A stretch of DNA of 64,000 nucleotides from Amycolatopsis sp. EV170708-02-1 (GTDB lineage Bacteria; Actinomycetota; Actinomycetes; Mycobacteriales; Pseudonocardiaceae): contig NZ_CP092497.1 in NCBI RefSeq assembly GCF_022479115.1, positions 5,394,001 to 5,458,000 of the forward strand. The letters run 5' to 3'. The notes below the pieces were generated by a model. The model made no database searches and had not been told where the DNA came from. It saw only the letters and a program-made list of their open reading frames with translations. The translations under genes and the position numbers were made by a program. Shown piece after piece: positions 7,823-16,025 of the stretch. How positions within the stretch are numbered: the stretch's first letter is position 1; each line of letters opens with the position of its first letter.

Positions 7823-8161
7823 ATGTCCGACCGCGAAACCACCGTCCGCCATGCCCCGCGCGCCGTCGTCGTCTCGGCCTGGGCCGTACCGATCATGGTC
7901 GCCGGCCAGTTCGCGATGCTCGCCGTCGTCCCGCTCGCGATCGCCCTGATCGGCACTTTGCGCGACACCCGGCTCCGCTGGGGCGCGATCGCCCTCACCG
8001 CGGCCTACGCGACTCCCCTGGCGCTCTGGGCGATCGGCCCCGACCGGGCGCAGAGCCTGTCCAAGGACATGCATCCCGTCTTCGCCGCGCTCATCGTGGC
8101 CGTGGGAGTGGCGTTCGCCGTGTCCTTCCACGTCCTGCGCCGGAAGCGGGCTCATCGGTGA
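7823..8161 (+). CDS. Small multi-pass membrane protein, 112 aa
   Basis: Three hydrophobic segments (about 17-43, 50-68 and 82-105) with a basic tail RRKRAHR. GGAGG precedes the ATG. It is probably co-transcribed with the SRPBCC gene. Its last 71 nt overlap the 3' end of the convergent ECF S-component gene. Function unknown. Confidence 0.55.
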   Translation: MSDRETTVRHAPRAVVVSAWAVPIMVAGQFAMLAVVPLAIALIGTLRDTRLRWGAIALTAAYATPLALWAIGPDRAQSLSKDMHPVFAALIVAVGVAFAVSFHVLRRKRAHR

Positions 8162-8972
8162 ACGAGGGGATCACCCCGTAGGAGGCCTTCCGCGAAGCCC
8201 GGCGCAACGTCGCGAGCACGGCGGGCCCCAGCACCAGGATCGCCACCGTGTTGGTGATCGCGCGGCCGGTGTCCCAGCCCGCCGTCGAGGTCAGCAGGGT
8301 GAACACGGCGAAGCGGTGCAGGTTCTCCAGCAGCGGGGCGCCGGGCACGTAGGAGATGTGCCCGTCGTGGTACGGCACCTCGGCGTCGGTGATGAACGGC
8401 CAGAACCACAGGTTCATCAGGAATCCGAAGACGTACGCGACGAAGATCCCGTACGCCACCAGCATCGTGATCTCCGCCTTGCCGGTGATCCGGCGCGGCA
8501 GCAGCCCGGCGCCCATCCCGATCCACGCCGAGCACATCATCTGGAACGGCAGCCACGGCCCCACCCCGGCGGTCAGCAGCGCCGAAGCGAACATCGAAGT
8601 ACAGCCCAGCACGAAACCGAACCCGGGGCCGAGCACCCGCCCGGCCAGCACCAGCAGGAAGAACACGGTCTCGATACCCGCGGTCCCCGCGCCGAGGGGC
8701 CGCAGGGCGGCGTTCACCGCGGAGAGCACGCCGAGCATCGCGAGGGCCTTGGAATCCATGCCCCCTTCGGACATCTCGGCCAGCACGATGACGATCAGGA
8801 TCGGCAGGATCCCGATGAACACGAACGGCGCGTCCGGGCCGTGCTGCATGGACTGCGGCTCGACGCGGACCAGGAGCGGCCAGACGAACATCATCAGCCC
8901 CGCCAGCGACGCGAGGCCGAGCACCGTCGCCGAACGGGGGCCGAGCCGGACCGCCGGGGCCACCGCGGTCAC
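8091..8972 (-). CDS. ECF transporter S component, predicted cobalamin-specific
   Basis: A 293-residue integral membrane protein with about six to seven helices. It is the substrate-binding subunit of an energy-coupling-factor importer. The GTG at 8972 overlaps the ATPase stop (GTGA), so translation is coupled. It is the last gene of an operon opened by a cobalamin riboswitch, which points to vitamin B12 as the substrate. Cobalt or a corrinoid precursor is the alternative. The C-terminal 30 residues are basic and soluble. The 3' end overlaps a convergent gene by 71 nt. Confidence 0.78.
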   Translation of the reverse strand: MTAVAPAVRLGPRSATVLGLASLAGLMMFVWPLLVRVEPQSMQHGPDAPFVFIGILPILIVIVLAEMSEGGMDSKALAMLGVLSAVNAALRPLGAGTAGIETVFFLLVLAGRVLGPGFGFVLGCTSMFASALLTAGVGPWLPFQMMCSAWIGMGAGLLPRRITGKAEITMLVAYGIFVAYVFGFLMNLWFWPFITDAEVPYHDGHISYVPGAPLLENLHRFAVFTLLTSTAGWDTGRAITNTVAILVLGPAVLATLRRASRKASYGVIPSFTDEPASGAGRGRTRRTPLPRPR

Positions 8973-10564
8973 GGGACCTCCTGCGGCAGCGCCGACCGGA
9001 CCTCTTCGACGGTGAGCCAGGGCTCGCCGAGGATCTTCGCGATCTGCGTGGCGAACGCCGGGGAGCCGCCGAGCACCTCACCGGTCGGGCCGTCCGAGAC
9101 GATCTCCCCTTCCGCCATCACGATCACCCGGTCCGCGATCGTCGCGACGAACTCGACGTCGTGGGTCGCCACGACGATCGCCTTGCCCTCGGCCGTCAGC
9201 GAAGCGATCATCCGCGCCAGCGCTGCCTTCGCGGTGTAGTCGAGGCCGCGGGTCGGTTCGTCCAGCAGCATGATCCGCGGGGCGGCCGACAGCTGGACGG
9301 CGAGCACGAGCGCGAGCCGCTGCCCTTCCGAAAGGTCACGCGGGTGCGACTCGGGATCGATGCCCGGAGCGAGCCTGTCGAGCAGTTCCCGGCACCGCCC
9401 CGGCTCCGCACCCGATTCCGCGTCGGCGGCTTCGCATTCGGCGGCGACGGTCTGCAGGTACAACAGATCGCTCGCGGTCTGCGGCACCATTCCGACCAGG
9501 GCCCGGGCCGCGGCGCTGCTCAGCGTCTTCGGGTCCTCGCCGTCGACGGTCACCTTGCCGCCCTGCCGGGGGCCGGAACCCTGCACCGCCCACAGCAGCG
9601 AGGACTTGCCGGAACCGTTGCGCCCCATCATCGCCAGCACCTCGCCGGCGCGCAGGGTCAGGCCGGCCTCCCGCACCGCCACCTTCGGCCCGTAACGCAC
9701 GACGACACCGGACGCGGCCAGCAGCTCCTCGCCCACTGTCGTGGTCCGCGCGGGCGGAGCCCCCAGCGTCAGCGAGGACGCGCGCCGCCGGGCGTCCCGG
9801 ACCGACATCGGCAGCGGATCCCAGCCCGCCAACCGTCCCAAGTGGACGATCGGCGGCGCGATGGGCATGTCCTTCAGCACTTCCGGCGGCGTTCCGTCGA
9901 TCACTTCCCCGGTGCCCGGCACGTGGATCATCCGGTCCGCGAACGGGATCACGCGTTCCATCCGGTGCTCGGCCATCAGCACCGTCGTGCCGAGGTCTTC
10001 CACCAGCCGGGCCAGCGTCGCGAGCACCTCCTCCGCCGCGGTCGGGTCCAGCGCCGACGTCGGTTCGTCCAGCACGAGCACCTTGGGATGGGTGGTGAGC
10101 ACCGAGCCGATCGCCACCCGTTGCTGCTGCCCGCCGGACAGCGTCCGCAGCGCGCGCCTGCGCAGTTCCGCGATGCCGAGGAGGTCGAGGGTCTCCTCCA
10201 CGCGGCGGCGCATCACCTGCGGGCTCAGGCCGAGTTGCTCCATGCCGTACGCGAGTTCGTCCTCCACCGTGTCGGTCACGAAGCCCGCGAGGGGATCCTG
10301 TCCGACGACGCCGACCAGATGCGCGAACTCGCGCGGCGGCCGGGATCGCGTCGTCACGCCGTCCACGGAGACCGTGCCTTCGAGATGACCGCCGGTGAAA
10401 TGCGGGACGAGACCGTTGATCGTGCCGAGCAGCGTCGACTTGCCCGCGCCCGTCCGGCCCGCGAACAGCACGAGTTCACCCTCACCAATGGAAAGTGTCA
10501 CGTCGGACAGCACCGGTTCGGCGCGGCCGTGATAGGTGAAGGAGACGTGGTCCAGTTCGATCAT
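8969..10564 (-). CDS. ECF transporter fused A1-A2 ATPase
   Basis: A 531-residue protein with two ABC ATPase domains in one chain, powering the ECF importer on the cytoplasmic face. Domain 1 has Walker A GRTGAGKST (about 36-44), signature LSGGQQQR and Walker B VLVLDEPTSALD. Domain 2 has Walker A GRNGSGKSS, a variant signature LSEGQ and Walker B IMLLDEPTRGLD. ATG at 10564 overlaps the T-component stop (ATGA); longer reading frames upstream are not needed. Fused A1A2 subunits are common in actinobacterial ECF systems. Confidence 0.9.
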   Translation of the reverse strand: MIELDHVSFTYHGRAEPVLSDVTLSIGEGELVLFAGRTGAGKSTLLGTINGLVPHFTGGHLEGTVSVDGVTTRSRPPREFAHLVGVVGQDPLAGFVTDTVEDELAYGMEQLGLSPQVMRRRVEETLDLLGIAELRRRALRTLSGGQQQRVAIGSVLTTHPKVLVLDEPTSALDPTAAEEVLATLARLVEDLGTTVLMAEHRMERVIPFADRMIHVPGTGEVIDGTPPEVLKDMPIAPPIVHLGRLAGWDPLPMSVRDARRRASSLTLGAPPARTTTVGEELLAASGVVVRYGPKVAVREAGLTLRAGEVLAMMGRNGSGKSSLLWAVQGSGPRQGGKVTVDGEDPKTLSSAAARALVGMVPQTASDLLYLQTVAAECEAADAESGAEPGRCRELLDRLAPGIDPESHPRDLSEGQRLALVLAVQLSAAPRIMLLDEPTRGLDYTAKAALARMIASLTAEGKAIVVATHDVEFVATIADRVIVMAEGEIVSDGPTGEVLGGSPAFATQIAKILGEPWLTVEEVRSALPQEVP

Positions 10565-11673
10565 GCGCGGGCTTCTTCTTCCAGTGCGGCGTACGGAGGT
10601 TCGGGAGCCGGCGTCAGGAACGCGGGAAGCACGCCGATCAGCACCCCGAGCAACGGCACCCACGACAGCGAAGGCCAGGACAGGCCGATCAGCGACGGGT
10701 TCATGTTCATCGGGTTCACCTCCGACGTCGCGAACAGGACGGCCGCGACGGTGATCCCGCTGACGGCGACGACGATTTCCGGCGGATGCCAGCGATCCGG
10801 CCGGTAGCGTGTGCGCCGGACGCGTTTGCCCGCCGACCAGAATCCGATCAGGCCGACCACGACACCCGCGGAAAGCACCGGTGCGGCCAGGTATCGGGGC
10901 GTCGAACCGTCCAAAGTGGCGTATACACCGACGCAGACACCGAGCAGCCCGGCGATCATCAGCGTTCCCGTGATCAGTCTGGCGCGCGCTTCGACCATTC
11001 CCGCCCGGCCGTAGCCGCGTGAGTCCATCGACGCGGCGAGCTGCAGCGAACGGGAAAGCGCGTCCTCCAGTACCGGGATGAGGATGGTGTGCAGCGCCTT
11101 CACCTTCTTCTTGCCCGAGCTGCCACGCAGCCGGCGGGCCCGCCGGACCCGCAGCACGCTCTCGGCGAGCTGCGGGAACACCGACAGCGCGACGATGACC
11201 GCCGTGCCCACCTCGTACAGCGCCGGCGGCATCGCCTTGAGCAGCCGTTTCGGGTTCGCCAACGCGTTGGCCGCGCCGAGGCAGATCACCATCGTCGCCA
11301 GCCGCATCCCGTCGTAGAGCCCGCCCAGCAACGATTCCGCGGAAACGTCGCCGAAGAGCCGGATACCCGCCGCCCATTCCGGCAGCGGGATCTCGGGCAG
11401 CCGTAGGAGGATCGTGGATCCTTCGGCACCACCGAACACGACGCGGAAGAACACGCGGATCGCGACGATGAACGCGCCGAGGTACAGATACAGCCGGAAC
11501 GCCAGCGCCCACGGCGCCTCGCTGCGGCGGGCCACGACGACGTACCCCGCGACGGCCACGATGGTCAGCAGCAGCCACGGGTTCGTCGTGCGGGTCGCCG
11601 CGACGGCGAGTCCGAGCGCCCACACCCACCACGCGGCCGGATGCAGATCGCGCGGCAGGAAGTAGGACGTCAT
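10561..11673 (-). CDS. ECF transporter T (CbiQ-type) transmembrane component
   Basis: A 370-residue scaffold that couples the ATPases to the S component. Hydrophobic helices span residues 10-100 and 240-350. The conserved coupling-helix motif appears as ASMDSRGYGRAG, matching the CbiQ/EcfT consensus. The start ATG (11673) shares one base with the stop of the upstream beta-domain gene (TGATG). Context (riboswitch, toroid proteins) assigns it to cobalamin uptake. Confidence 0.88.
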   Translation of the reverse strand: MTSYFLPRDLHPAAWWVWALGLAVAATRTTNPWLLLTIVAVAGYVVVARRSEAPWALAFRLYLYLGAFIVAIRVFFRVVFGGAEGSTILLRLPEIPLPEWAAGIRLFGDVSAESLLGGLYDGMRLATMVICLGAANALANPKRLLKAMPPALYEVGTAVIVALSVFPQLAESVLRVRRARRLRGSSGKKKVKALHTILIPVLEDALSRSLQLAASMDSRGYGRAGMVEARARLITGTLMIAGLLGVCVGVYATLDGSTPRYLAAPVLSAGVVVGLIGFWSAGKRVRRTRYRPDRWHPPEIVVAVSGITVAAVLFATSEVNPMNMNPSLIGLSWPSLSWVPLLGVLIGVLPAFLTPAPEPPYAALEEEARA

Positions 11674-12596
11674 CAAACTCCTTGAGCGCGTTTGCGTCTG
11701 CGTGCCATCAGGAATCCTGCCACGCACAACGCCAGTACCGCGGCGCCGGCCGCCCAGGGCGCCCAGCCCGCCGCTCCGGACTCGCGTTCGAGCACCGCGT
11801 TGACGTCCTCGGCGTTCTCCCCGCCGGTGAACGCGACGTTCGACGACGGGTCCTGCGCCTTCGGCCGCGCCGAAGCACTCGGACGCGGCTTGGGCGGCGG
11901 CAGCGCGCCGGAACCCGGCTCCGCGGCCGGAGCCTCTCCCGCGGTCGTCGCCGGTTGAGATCCGTCGGCTTGCTGACCGTTCCCCGCCGGCGGTCGCTGC
12001 TGCCGCTCGCCGGGGTCGCCGGTAAGCGGCTTCGCCTCTTCTCGCGGCACACAGGGCTGGTTCTCGGTGCCCGGCCGGACGGCGGAGACCCGCGGGACCG
12101 GGTTGCTCTGGGCGGTGGCGTTCAGGGAGAACGACCAGCCCTCGAAACCGCCCGGGATGAAGTCGCGGTTCTTGACCCCCCACTGGCTGTAGTCCCAGGC
12201 GCAGTTGTTCGAGGCGTGCCAGTACGACCAATAAGCCTGAGCCGGCGGTGTGTCGACGCACGGCTCCCGGTAGCCCTCACGGCCCGTCATGGGAAGGCTC
12301 TCGGTCGCGGACGGGCGGTTCTCGACCCGGCAGACGAACGACTCGCCCCAGCGCTGGACCCCGGCGATCTGGAAACCGGCGCCCTTGAGCGCGTCGAGCC
12401 CGGTGCCGCGGGTGGTCTGCGGATTGCACCGCACGATCGTCGTGCCGCCGAGCTGCTGGAAATCCACCACCACGGTGACCCCGGTGGCGTCCTTGCAGAA
12501 CCCGGGATATCCCTTGCCCTGGTCGATCGCGTGCGCGGACGGCGCCGTGGCGGCGATCAGGAAGACCGCCGCCACCACCCCGAGGAGCCTTTTCAC
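11673..12596 (-). CDS. Cell-surface beta-domain protein, membrane-anchored (SCO2322-like)
   Basis: A 307-residue protein. A signal peptide (ending SAHA) is followed at about 25-165 by a domain with VTVVVDFQQLGGTTIVRC, TGLDALKGAGF, AYWSYWHA and PGGFEGWSFSL. A Pro/Gln-rich stalk comes next, then one C-terminal helix (WAPWAAGAAVLALCVAGFLM) and RRRKR. Four or more cysteines suggest disulfides. The domain resembles DUF4430, the small beta domain that caps B12 in animal cobalamin carriers, and the actinobacterial family known as SCO2322; both are from memory. GTG start overlaps the previous stop (GTGA). Confidence 0.72.
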   Translation of the reverse strand: MKRLLGVVAAVFLIAATAPSAHAIDQGKGYPGFCKDATGVTVVVDFQQLGGTTIVRCNPQTTRGTGLDALKGAGFQIAGVQRWGESFVCRVENRPSATESLPMTGREGYREPCVDTPPAQAYWSYWHASNNCAWDYSQWGVKNRDFIPGGFEGWSFSLNATAQSNPVPRVSAVRPGTENQPCVPREEAKPLTGDPGERQQRPPAGNGQQADGSQPATTAGEAPAAEPGSGALPPPKPRPSASARPKAQDPSSNVAFTGGENAEDVNAVLERESGAAGWAPWAAGAAVLALCVAGFLMARRRKRAQGV

Positions 12597-13153
12597 GGGA
12601 CGGCCGGGTTCCTCGGCGTGACGCCGGGCGGCGGGTTGGTCGTCGCGGACTTGTTCAGCGAGAACGACCAGCCCTCGAAACCACCCGGGACGACGTTGCG
12701 GTTGAGCGCTCCCGAGCTGCTGTAGGTCCAGGTGGAGCCGGAACCGTCGGCGTGCCAGTAACCCCAGTACGCGCCCGCGGGCGGGGTGGTGACGCATGCT
12801 TCCTTGTAGTTCGGGTTGGTCGACAGCGGGAGGGTCTCCGTCGCGGACGGGCGGCCTTCCAGGCGGCAGACGAACGCGAGCCCCCAGCGTGCGGTGCCGG
12901 CGACCGCGATCCCCGCGTCCTGCAACGCCTTGATGCCCGTGCGGGCGGTGCCCGGCGCGGCGTTGGGCGAGCAGCGGGTGATCGTCGGCGCGGCCAGCTC
13001 CTGGAAATCGATCACGACCGTGACCCCGGTGCGCGCGTCGGCGCCGGTGCAGATCCCGTTGTACCCCTTGGTGGTGTCGACCGCGTTCGCGGGTGCGGCG
13101 GACAGCCCGATCAGTCCGATGAGGACAGTGGTGACGGCGAGCAGTCTCTTCAT
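12593..13153 (-). CDS. Secreted beta-domain protein, no anchor (SCO2322-like)
   Basis: A 186-residue paralogue of its downstream neighbour. It has a signal peptide ending PANA, then VTVVIDFQELAAPTITRC, TGIKALQDAGI, AYWGYWHADG and PGGFEGWSFSL. It lacks the stalk and anchor, so it should be released or held by partners. It is coupled on both sides by 4-nt overlaps (ATGA with the toroid gene, GTGA with the next). Probably a cobalamin-capping partner of the toroid; inference from operon and fold resemblance. Confidence 0.7.
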   Translation of the reverse strand: MKRLLAVTTVLIGLIGLSAAPANAVDTTKGYNGICTGADARTGVTVVIDFQELAAPTITRCSPNAAPGTARTGIKALQDAGIAVAGTARWGLAFVCRLEGRPSATETLPLSTNPNYKEACVTTPPAGAYWGYWHADGSGSTWTYSSSGALNRNVVPGGFEGWSFSLNKSATTNPPPGVTPRNPAVP

Positions 13154-15594
13154 GGTGTTACCCCCTTTTTCTTGGTGAAACGGCGAAGGACGAAGACGAG
13201 CGCGATCGCGGTGAGCAGGAGCAGCGCGGCCAGTCCCGCGAGCCCCCAGATCACCCAGGCCGGCTGGTCGTCGGATTGGGCGGCGGCCAGCACCGGCGTA
13301 TCGGTGCCGGTGGTCAGCGGGAGCCGGATCGCGGGTGACAGCGGCGAATCCGCGGCGGTGAGCCAGGAGCGGCCCGCGATCCCTTGGGCGGCGGCCGAAC
13401 TGGTCGGGAGATCGGTCTCTCCGCCGGATGCCTTGGCGAACCCGCCGTCCGCCTGGACGAGCTTGCCCAGCGAGCGCGCGGTTCCGCTCGCGTCGAGCCC
13501 GGCGGTCTGCCGCGCGGCGGCGACGGCGGCGCTGAGCGCGACGTCCGTCTCGCCGCCTTCCCCGGTCACCAAACCCTCGCCGGTGGGCCGGACGCCGAGC
13601 GCGCCCACCGCGGAGACGAACGCCGACACGCGCCGCTCGGTCCAGGCGTTCGGGCGTCTGGTCGGCGGCGCGGTGTCCGTGTGCGGACGGGCGACCAGCG
13701 CGGTGACGGCGGCGGCTGTCGCGGCGAGGTCGCCGGAGCCGCACTCGGCGGTGTCGAGGTGCTTCGGGAAGGTGCCGTCCGCGCACTGGCGGGAGAGGAG
13801 CAGTTCGACCGCGGGGCCGGGGTCGGCGGCGGTGGCGAGCACCGCCCAGGCGTGCCGCTCGACCGTCCGGTCGGCGTCGGCGAACGAACCGGTGTCGGTG
13901 AACTCGCCGTCGGCACCGCGCAGTTTCACCAGATCGGCGCGCAACGGCCCGGCTGCGTCCGACTTCGCGAATTCGGCCACCAGCACGAGTTTCGCGAGCG
14001 GTTCGGCGTACGACGCCTCGCCCTGTTCGTACGGCGCACCGTGGGCGTAGGCCTGCACGGATTCCGGCTTCAGAAGGAACTGCGAAGCGCGGGCGACCGA
14101 ATCCGGCCGCTGGTCCAGCGCCCGCAGAGCCAGCACCACATCGGCGGTGGCGTCGTAGTCGACGTAGGTCTTGCCGCCCTCGGTGACCTCGACGTGGTCG
14201 CCGCCGACGAGCCGGTTCGTCAGGTAGGCAGCGAGACGGGCGGCCGGGGTCGCGTCGGCCGGGGCGGTGACCGCCGCCACCGTGGACACCCGGGCACCGG
14301 TGGACGCCCTGGGCGTGACGAACTTTTCGGGTTTCGGAGCAGGCTTGTGCGGCTGCGTCGTCGGGGCCGGGGTTTCCGGGACGCCGGTGGCCGGCGGCAG
14401 GGTTTCGCCCTTCGCGAGCGCGTAGAACCCGACCTGTGACAACCCGAGCGAAGCCTGCGCGCTAGCGCGGATCCAGGTGTCGAGGCCACTGATGCCGGAG
14501 GAACGCGCGGCCTCGTAGGACGCGGGGTCGTAGGCGATCGCGCCGAGTTCGCCCGCGAGCTTGTTCCCGGCGTCGGCCGCGGCGTTCGCCTGCGCGGATT
14601 TGAGGTACCGCATGCCCTTGTCCACCGCCGCGTCCGCGCCGCCGGCGTCGGCGAGTGCTTGGACGATCAGGCCGGTGCTGTTGGTGTTCGGCGCCTCGGT
14701 GCCGACGCCGCCGCCCCAGCCGCCGCCGGGCGTCTGGTTCGCTTTGAGCCAGGAGACGGCCTTGCCGATCGGAGCGTCGAGACCGGCCGCGCCCGCCTTC
14801 TTCGCGGCGAGCAGCGCCGAGAGGGCGAGGCCGGTGGCGTCGCCGTCGGTCGGGGAAAGGCCGGGCGCTTTGCCCTCGTCGCAGGTCGAGACCTTGCGGC
14901 CGTCCGGGGTGACGTGGTCGCCGGTCTCCTTCGTCGGGATGTAGGAGAACAGGACGCGGAAGTAGCCCTCGGAGCATTGCTGGGTCAGCAGCTTGTCGAT
15001 GGCGAGCCGGTCGTTCACGCCCGCGGCGGCGAGGCCGATCACCCCGAGCGCCTGGCCGAACATGTTCGCGTTGTTGCTCACCGCGTCGGCGAGCGCGGGA
15101 TCCTTGGCGTAATCGCTGATCCGGCCCTTGTCGGGGCCCTTGCGCATGATCGCGCCCTGGGTCTCGGCGACCAGGTCGTAGCCGTCGAAGGCCCGGGGAT
15201 TCCGGCCGGAGACCTGGGCGGCGACCAGTGTCTTCGCCACGGCGCCGCCGACGACGATCTTGTCGTACCCGGCGCCGGGGGCGAGCCCGTCCCAGGTGAA
15301 GTAGTCGGTGGCGTGGCCCTGGTCGTCGAGGAACTTCACGATCGGCTCGGCCCGCGCGCCTTCTCCCGCGGCGTACATCGCGAAGAGCACGTCGAGCATC
15401 AAGCCGTGGTCGGGCAGTGAGCCGCCGCTGGGGTTCTCGAGCGTGCCGTCCGGCTTCAGCTTCGCCGCGAGCCAGCGGGAACTCGCCTTCGCCGCGCCCG
15501 GATCGTTCGCGGCCGTCGCCGTCCCGGCGAACGGTGCGGCGATCACGGCGACGCTGACGGCGAAGGCCGTCGCGGCCAGGTACCCGCGGCGCAT
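13150..15594 (-). CDS. Surface-anchored double alpha/alpha-toroid protein, predicted cobalamin binder
   Basis: An 814-residue protein. The signal peptide ends ATAA. The first toroid (about 30-390) has repeats such as AVSWLKANQTPGGGWGG and GMRYLKSAQ. A Pro/Thr linker (about 390-440) precedes a second toroid (about 440-750; ELLLSRQCADGTFP, SLGKLVQADGGFA). A final helix AWVIWGLAGLAALLLL is followed by RRFTKKK. ATG 15594 is chosen because AAGGAGGAG lies just before it; an upstream ATG at 15612 has none. The repeats resemble prenyltransferase/squalene-cyclase QW folds, but no DxDD acid motif is seen. The leader carries a cobalamin riboswitch. Confidence 0.75.
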   Translation of the reverse strand: MRRGYLAATAFAVSVAVIAAPFAGTATAANDPGAAKASSRWLAAKLKPDGTLENPSGGSLPDHGLMLDVLFAMYAAGEGARAEPIVKFLDDQGHATDYFTWDGLAPGAGYDKIVVGGAVAKTLVAAQVSGRNPRAFDGYDLVAETQGAIMRKGPDKGRISDYAKDPALADAVSNNANMFGQALGVIGLAAAGVNDRLAIDKLLTQQCSEGYFRVLFSYIPTKETGDHVTPDGRKVSTCDEGKAPGLSPTDGDATGLALSALLAAKKAGAAGLDAPIGKAVSWLKANQTPGGGWGGGVGTEAPNTNSTGLIVQALADAGGADAAVDKGMRYLKSAQANAAADAGNKLAGELGAIAYDPASYEAARSSGISGLDTWIRASAQASLGLSQVGFYALAKGETLPPATGVPETPAPTTQPHKPAPKPEKFVTPRASTGARVSTVAAVTAPADATPAARLAAYLTNRLVGGDHVEVTEGGKTYVDYDATADVVLALRALDQRPDSVARASQFLLKPESVQAYAHGAPYEQGEASYAEPLAKLVLVAEFAKSDAAGPLRADLVKLRGADGEFTDTGSFADADRTVERHAWAVLATAADPGPAVELLLSRQCADGTFPKHLDTAECGSGDLAATAAAVTALVARPHTDTAPPTRRPNAWTERRVSAFVSAVGALGVRPTGEGLVTGEGGETDVALSAAVAAARQTAGLDASGTARSLGKLVQADGGFAKASGGETDLPTSSAAAQGIAGRSWLTAADSPLSPAIRLPLTTGTDTPVLAAAQSDDQPAWVIWGLAGLAALLLLTAIALVFVLRRFTKKKGVTP

Positions 15595-15674
15595 GACTCC
15601 TCCTTGCGGCATGGCGGAGGACAGCGCGGGACGCCGCAGTCACCCCTGTTTATCGCGACAGTGGTTCGTTCATC

Positions 15675-15800
15675 CGCCCGTTCGGTATCCCGGCTCGCCC
15701 TGCGAAAGGGCCCACGGTTGCGCGACAGCGCCGGATTTCGACCGGCTTCCCCGTCACGGGCGGCGGTGTTCTGTTGTCGAGCCAGCCGAGGTTAACACCC
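15675..15800 (-). promoter_or_regulatory. Cobalamin (AdoCbl-type) riboswitch, leftward
   Basis: Read on the minus strand, 15754-15711 gives GGGGAAGCCGGT, GAAATCCGGCGCTG and CGCAACCGTG, the conserved core of cobalamin riboswitches. It is followed by GAGCCGGGATACCGAAC at about 15697-15680 as the B12-box region. It sits about 90 nt before the toroid-gene start and should switch off the toroid-ECF operon when B12 is plentiful. Outer limits are approximate. Confidence 0.85.
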
Positions 15801-15869
15801 GTTCACCTCAGGCAGGTACCGCTGACCAGGTCGGTAGCCAGGATCACATCGGCACCCGGCGGTATCCCG

Positions 15870-15980
15870 CATTCGACCGGGGTGAGAGTCTTCTGGCGCG
15901 GTCGTGGGGGAAGTCCGGTGAGAGTCCGGCGCTGTCCCGCAACGGTGTGCCTTCCTGGCGAGCCCGGTCACCCACGTCGC
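15870..15980 (+). promoter_or_regulatory. Cobalamin (AdoCbl-type) riboswitch, rightward
   Basis: Core at 15906-15946: GGGGGAAGTCCGGTGAGAG, TCCGGCGCTGTCCCGCAAC, GGTG. A B12-box-like GAGCCCGGTCACCCACG follows at about 15960-15976. It precedes the second toroid gene (start 16026) by about 50 nt, leaving room for a ribosome-site-masking expression platform. Outer limits are approximate. Confidence 0.88.
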
Positions 15981-16025
15981 GCGGTGTCACCGACTCCTGT
16001 CGTGGAAATGCGGGAAAGGGTTCTC

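Noticed and set aside
8091..11673. Cobalt (CbiMNQO) importer
   Set aside because: T and ATPase components are compatible, but no CbiM/CbiN is present and the coupled exported toroid and beta proteins point to the whole vitamin. Kept only as an alternative.
13150..15594. Squalene-hopene or terpene cyclase
   Set aside because: The toroid repeats match the fold, but the protein has a signal peptide and membrane anchor, lacks a DxDD motif and lies under a cobalamin riboswitch.
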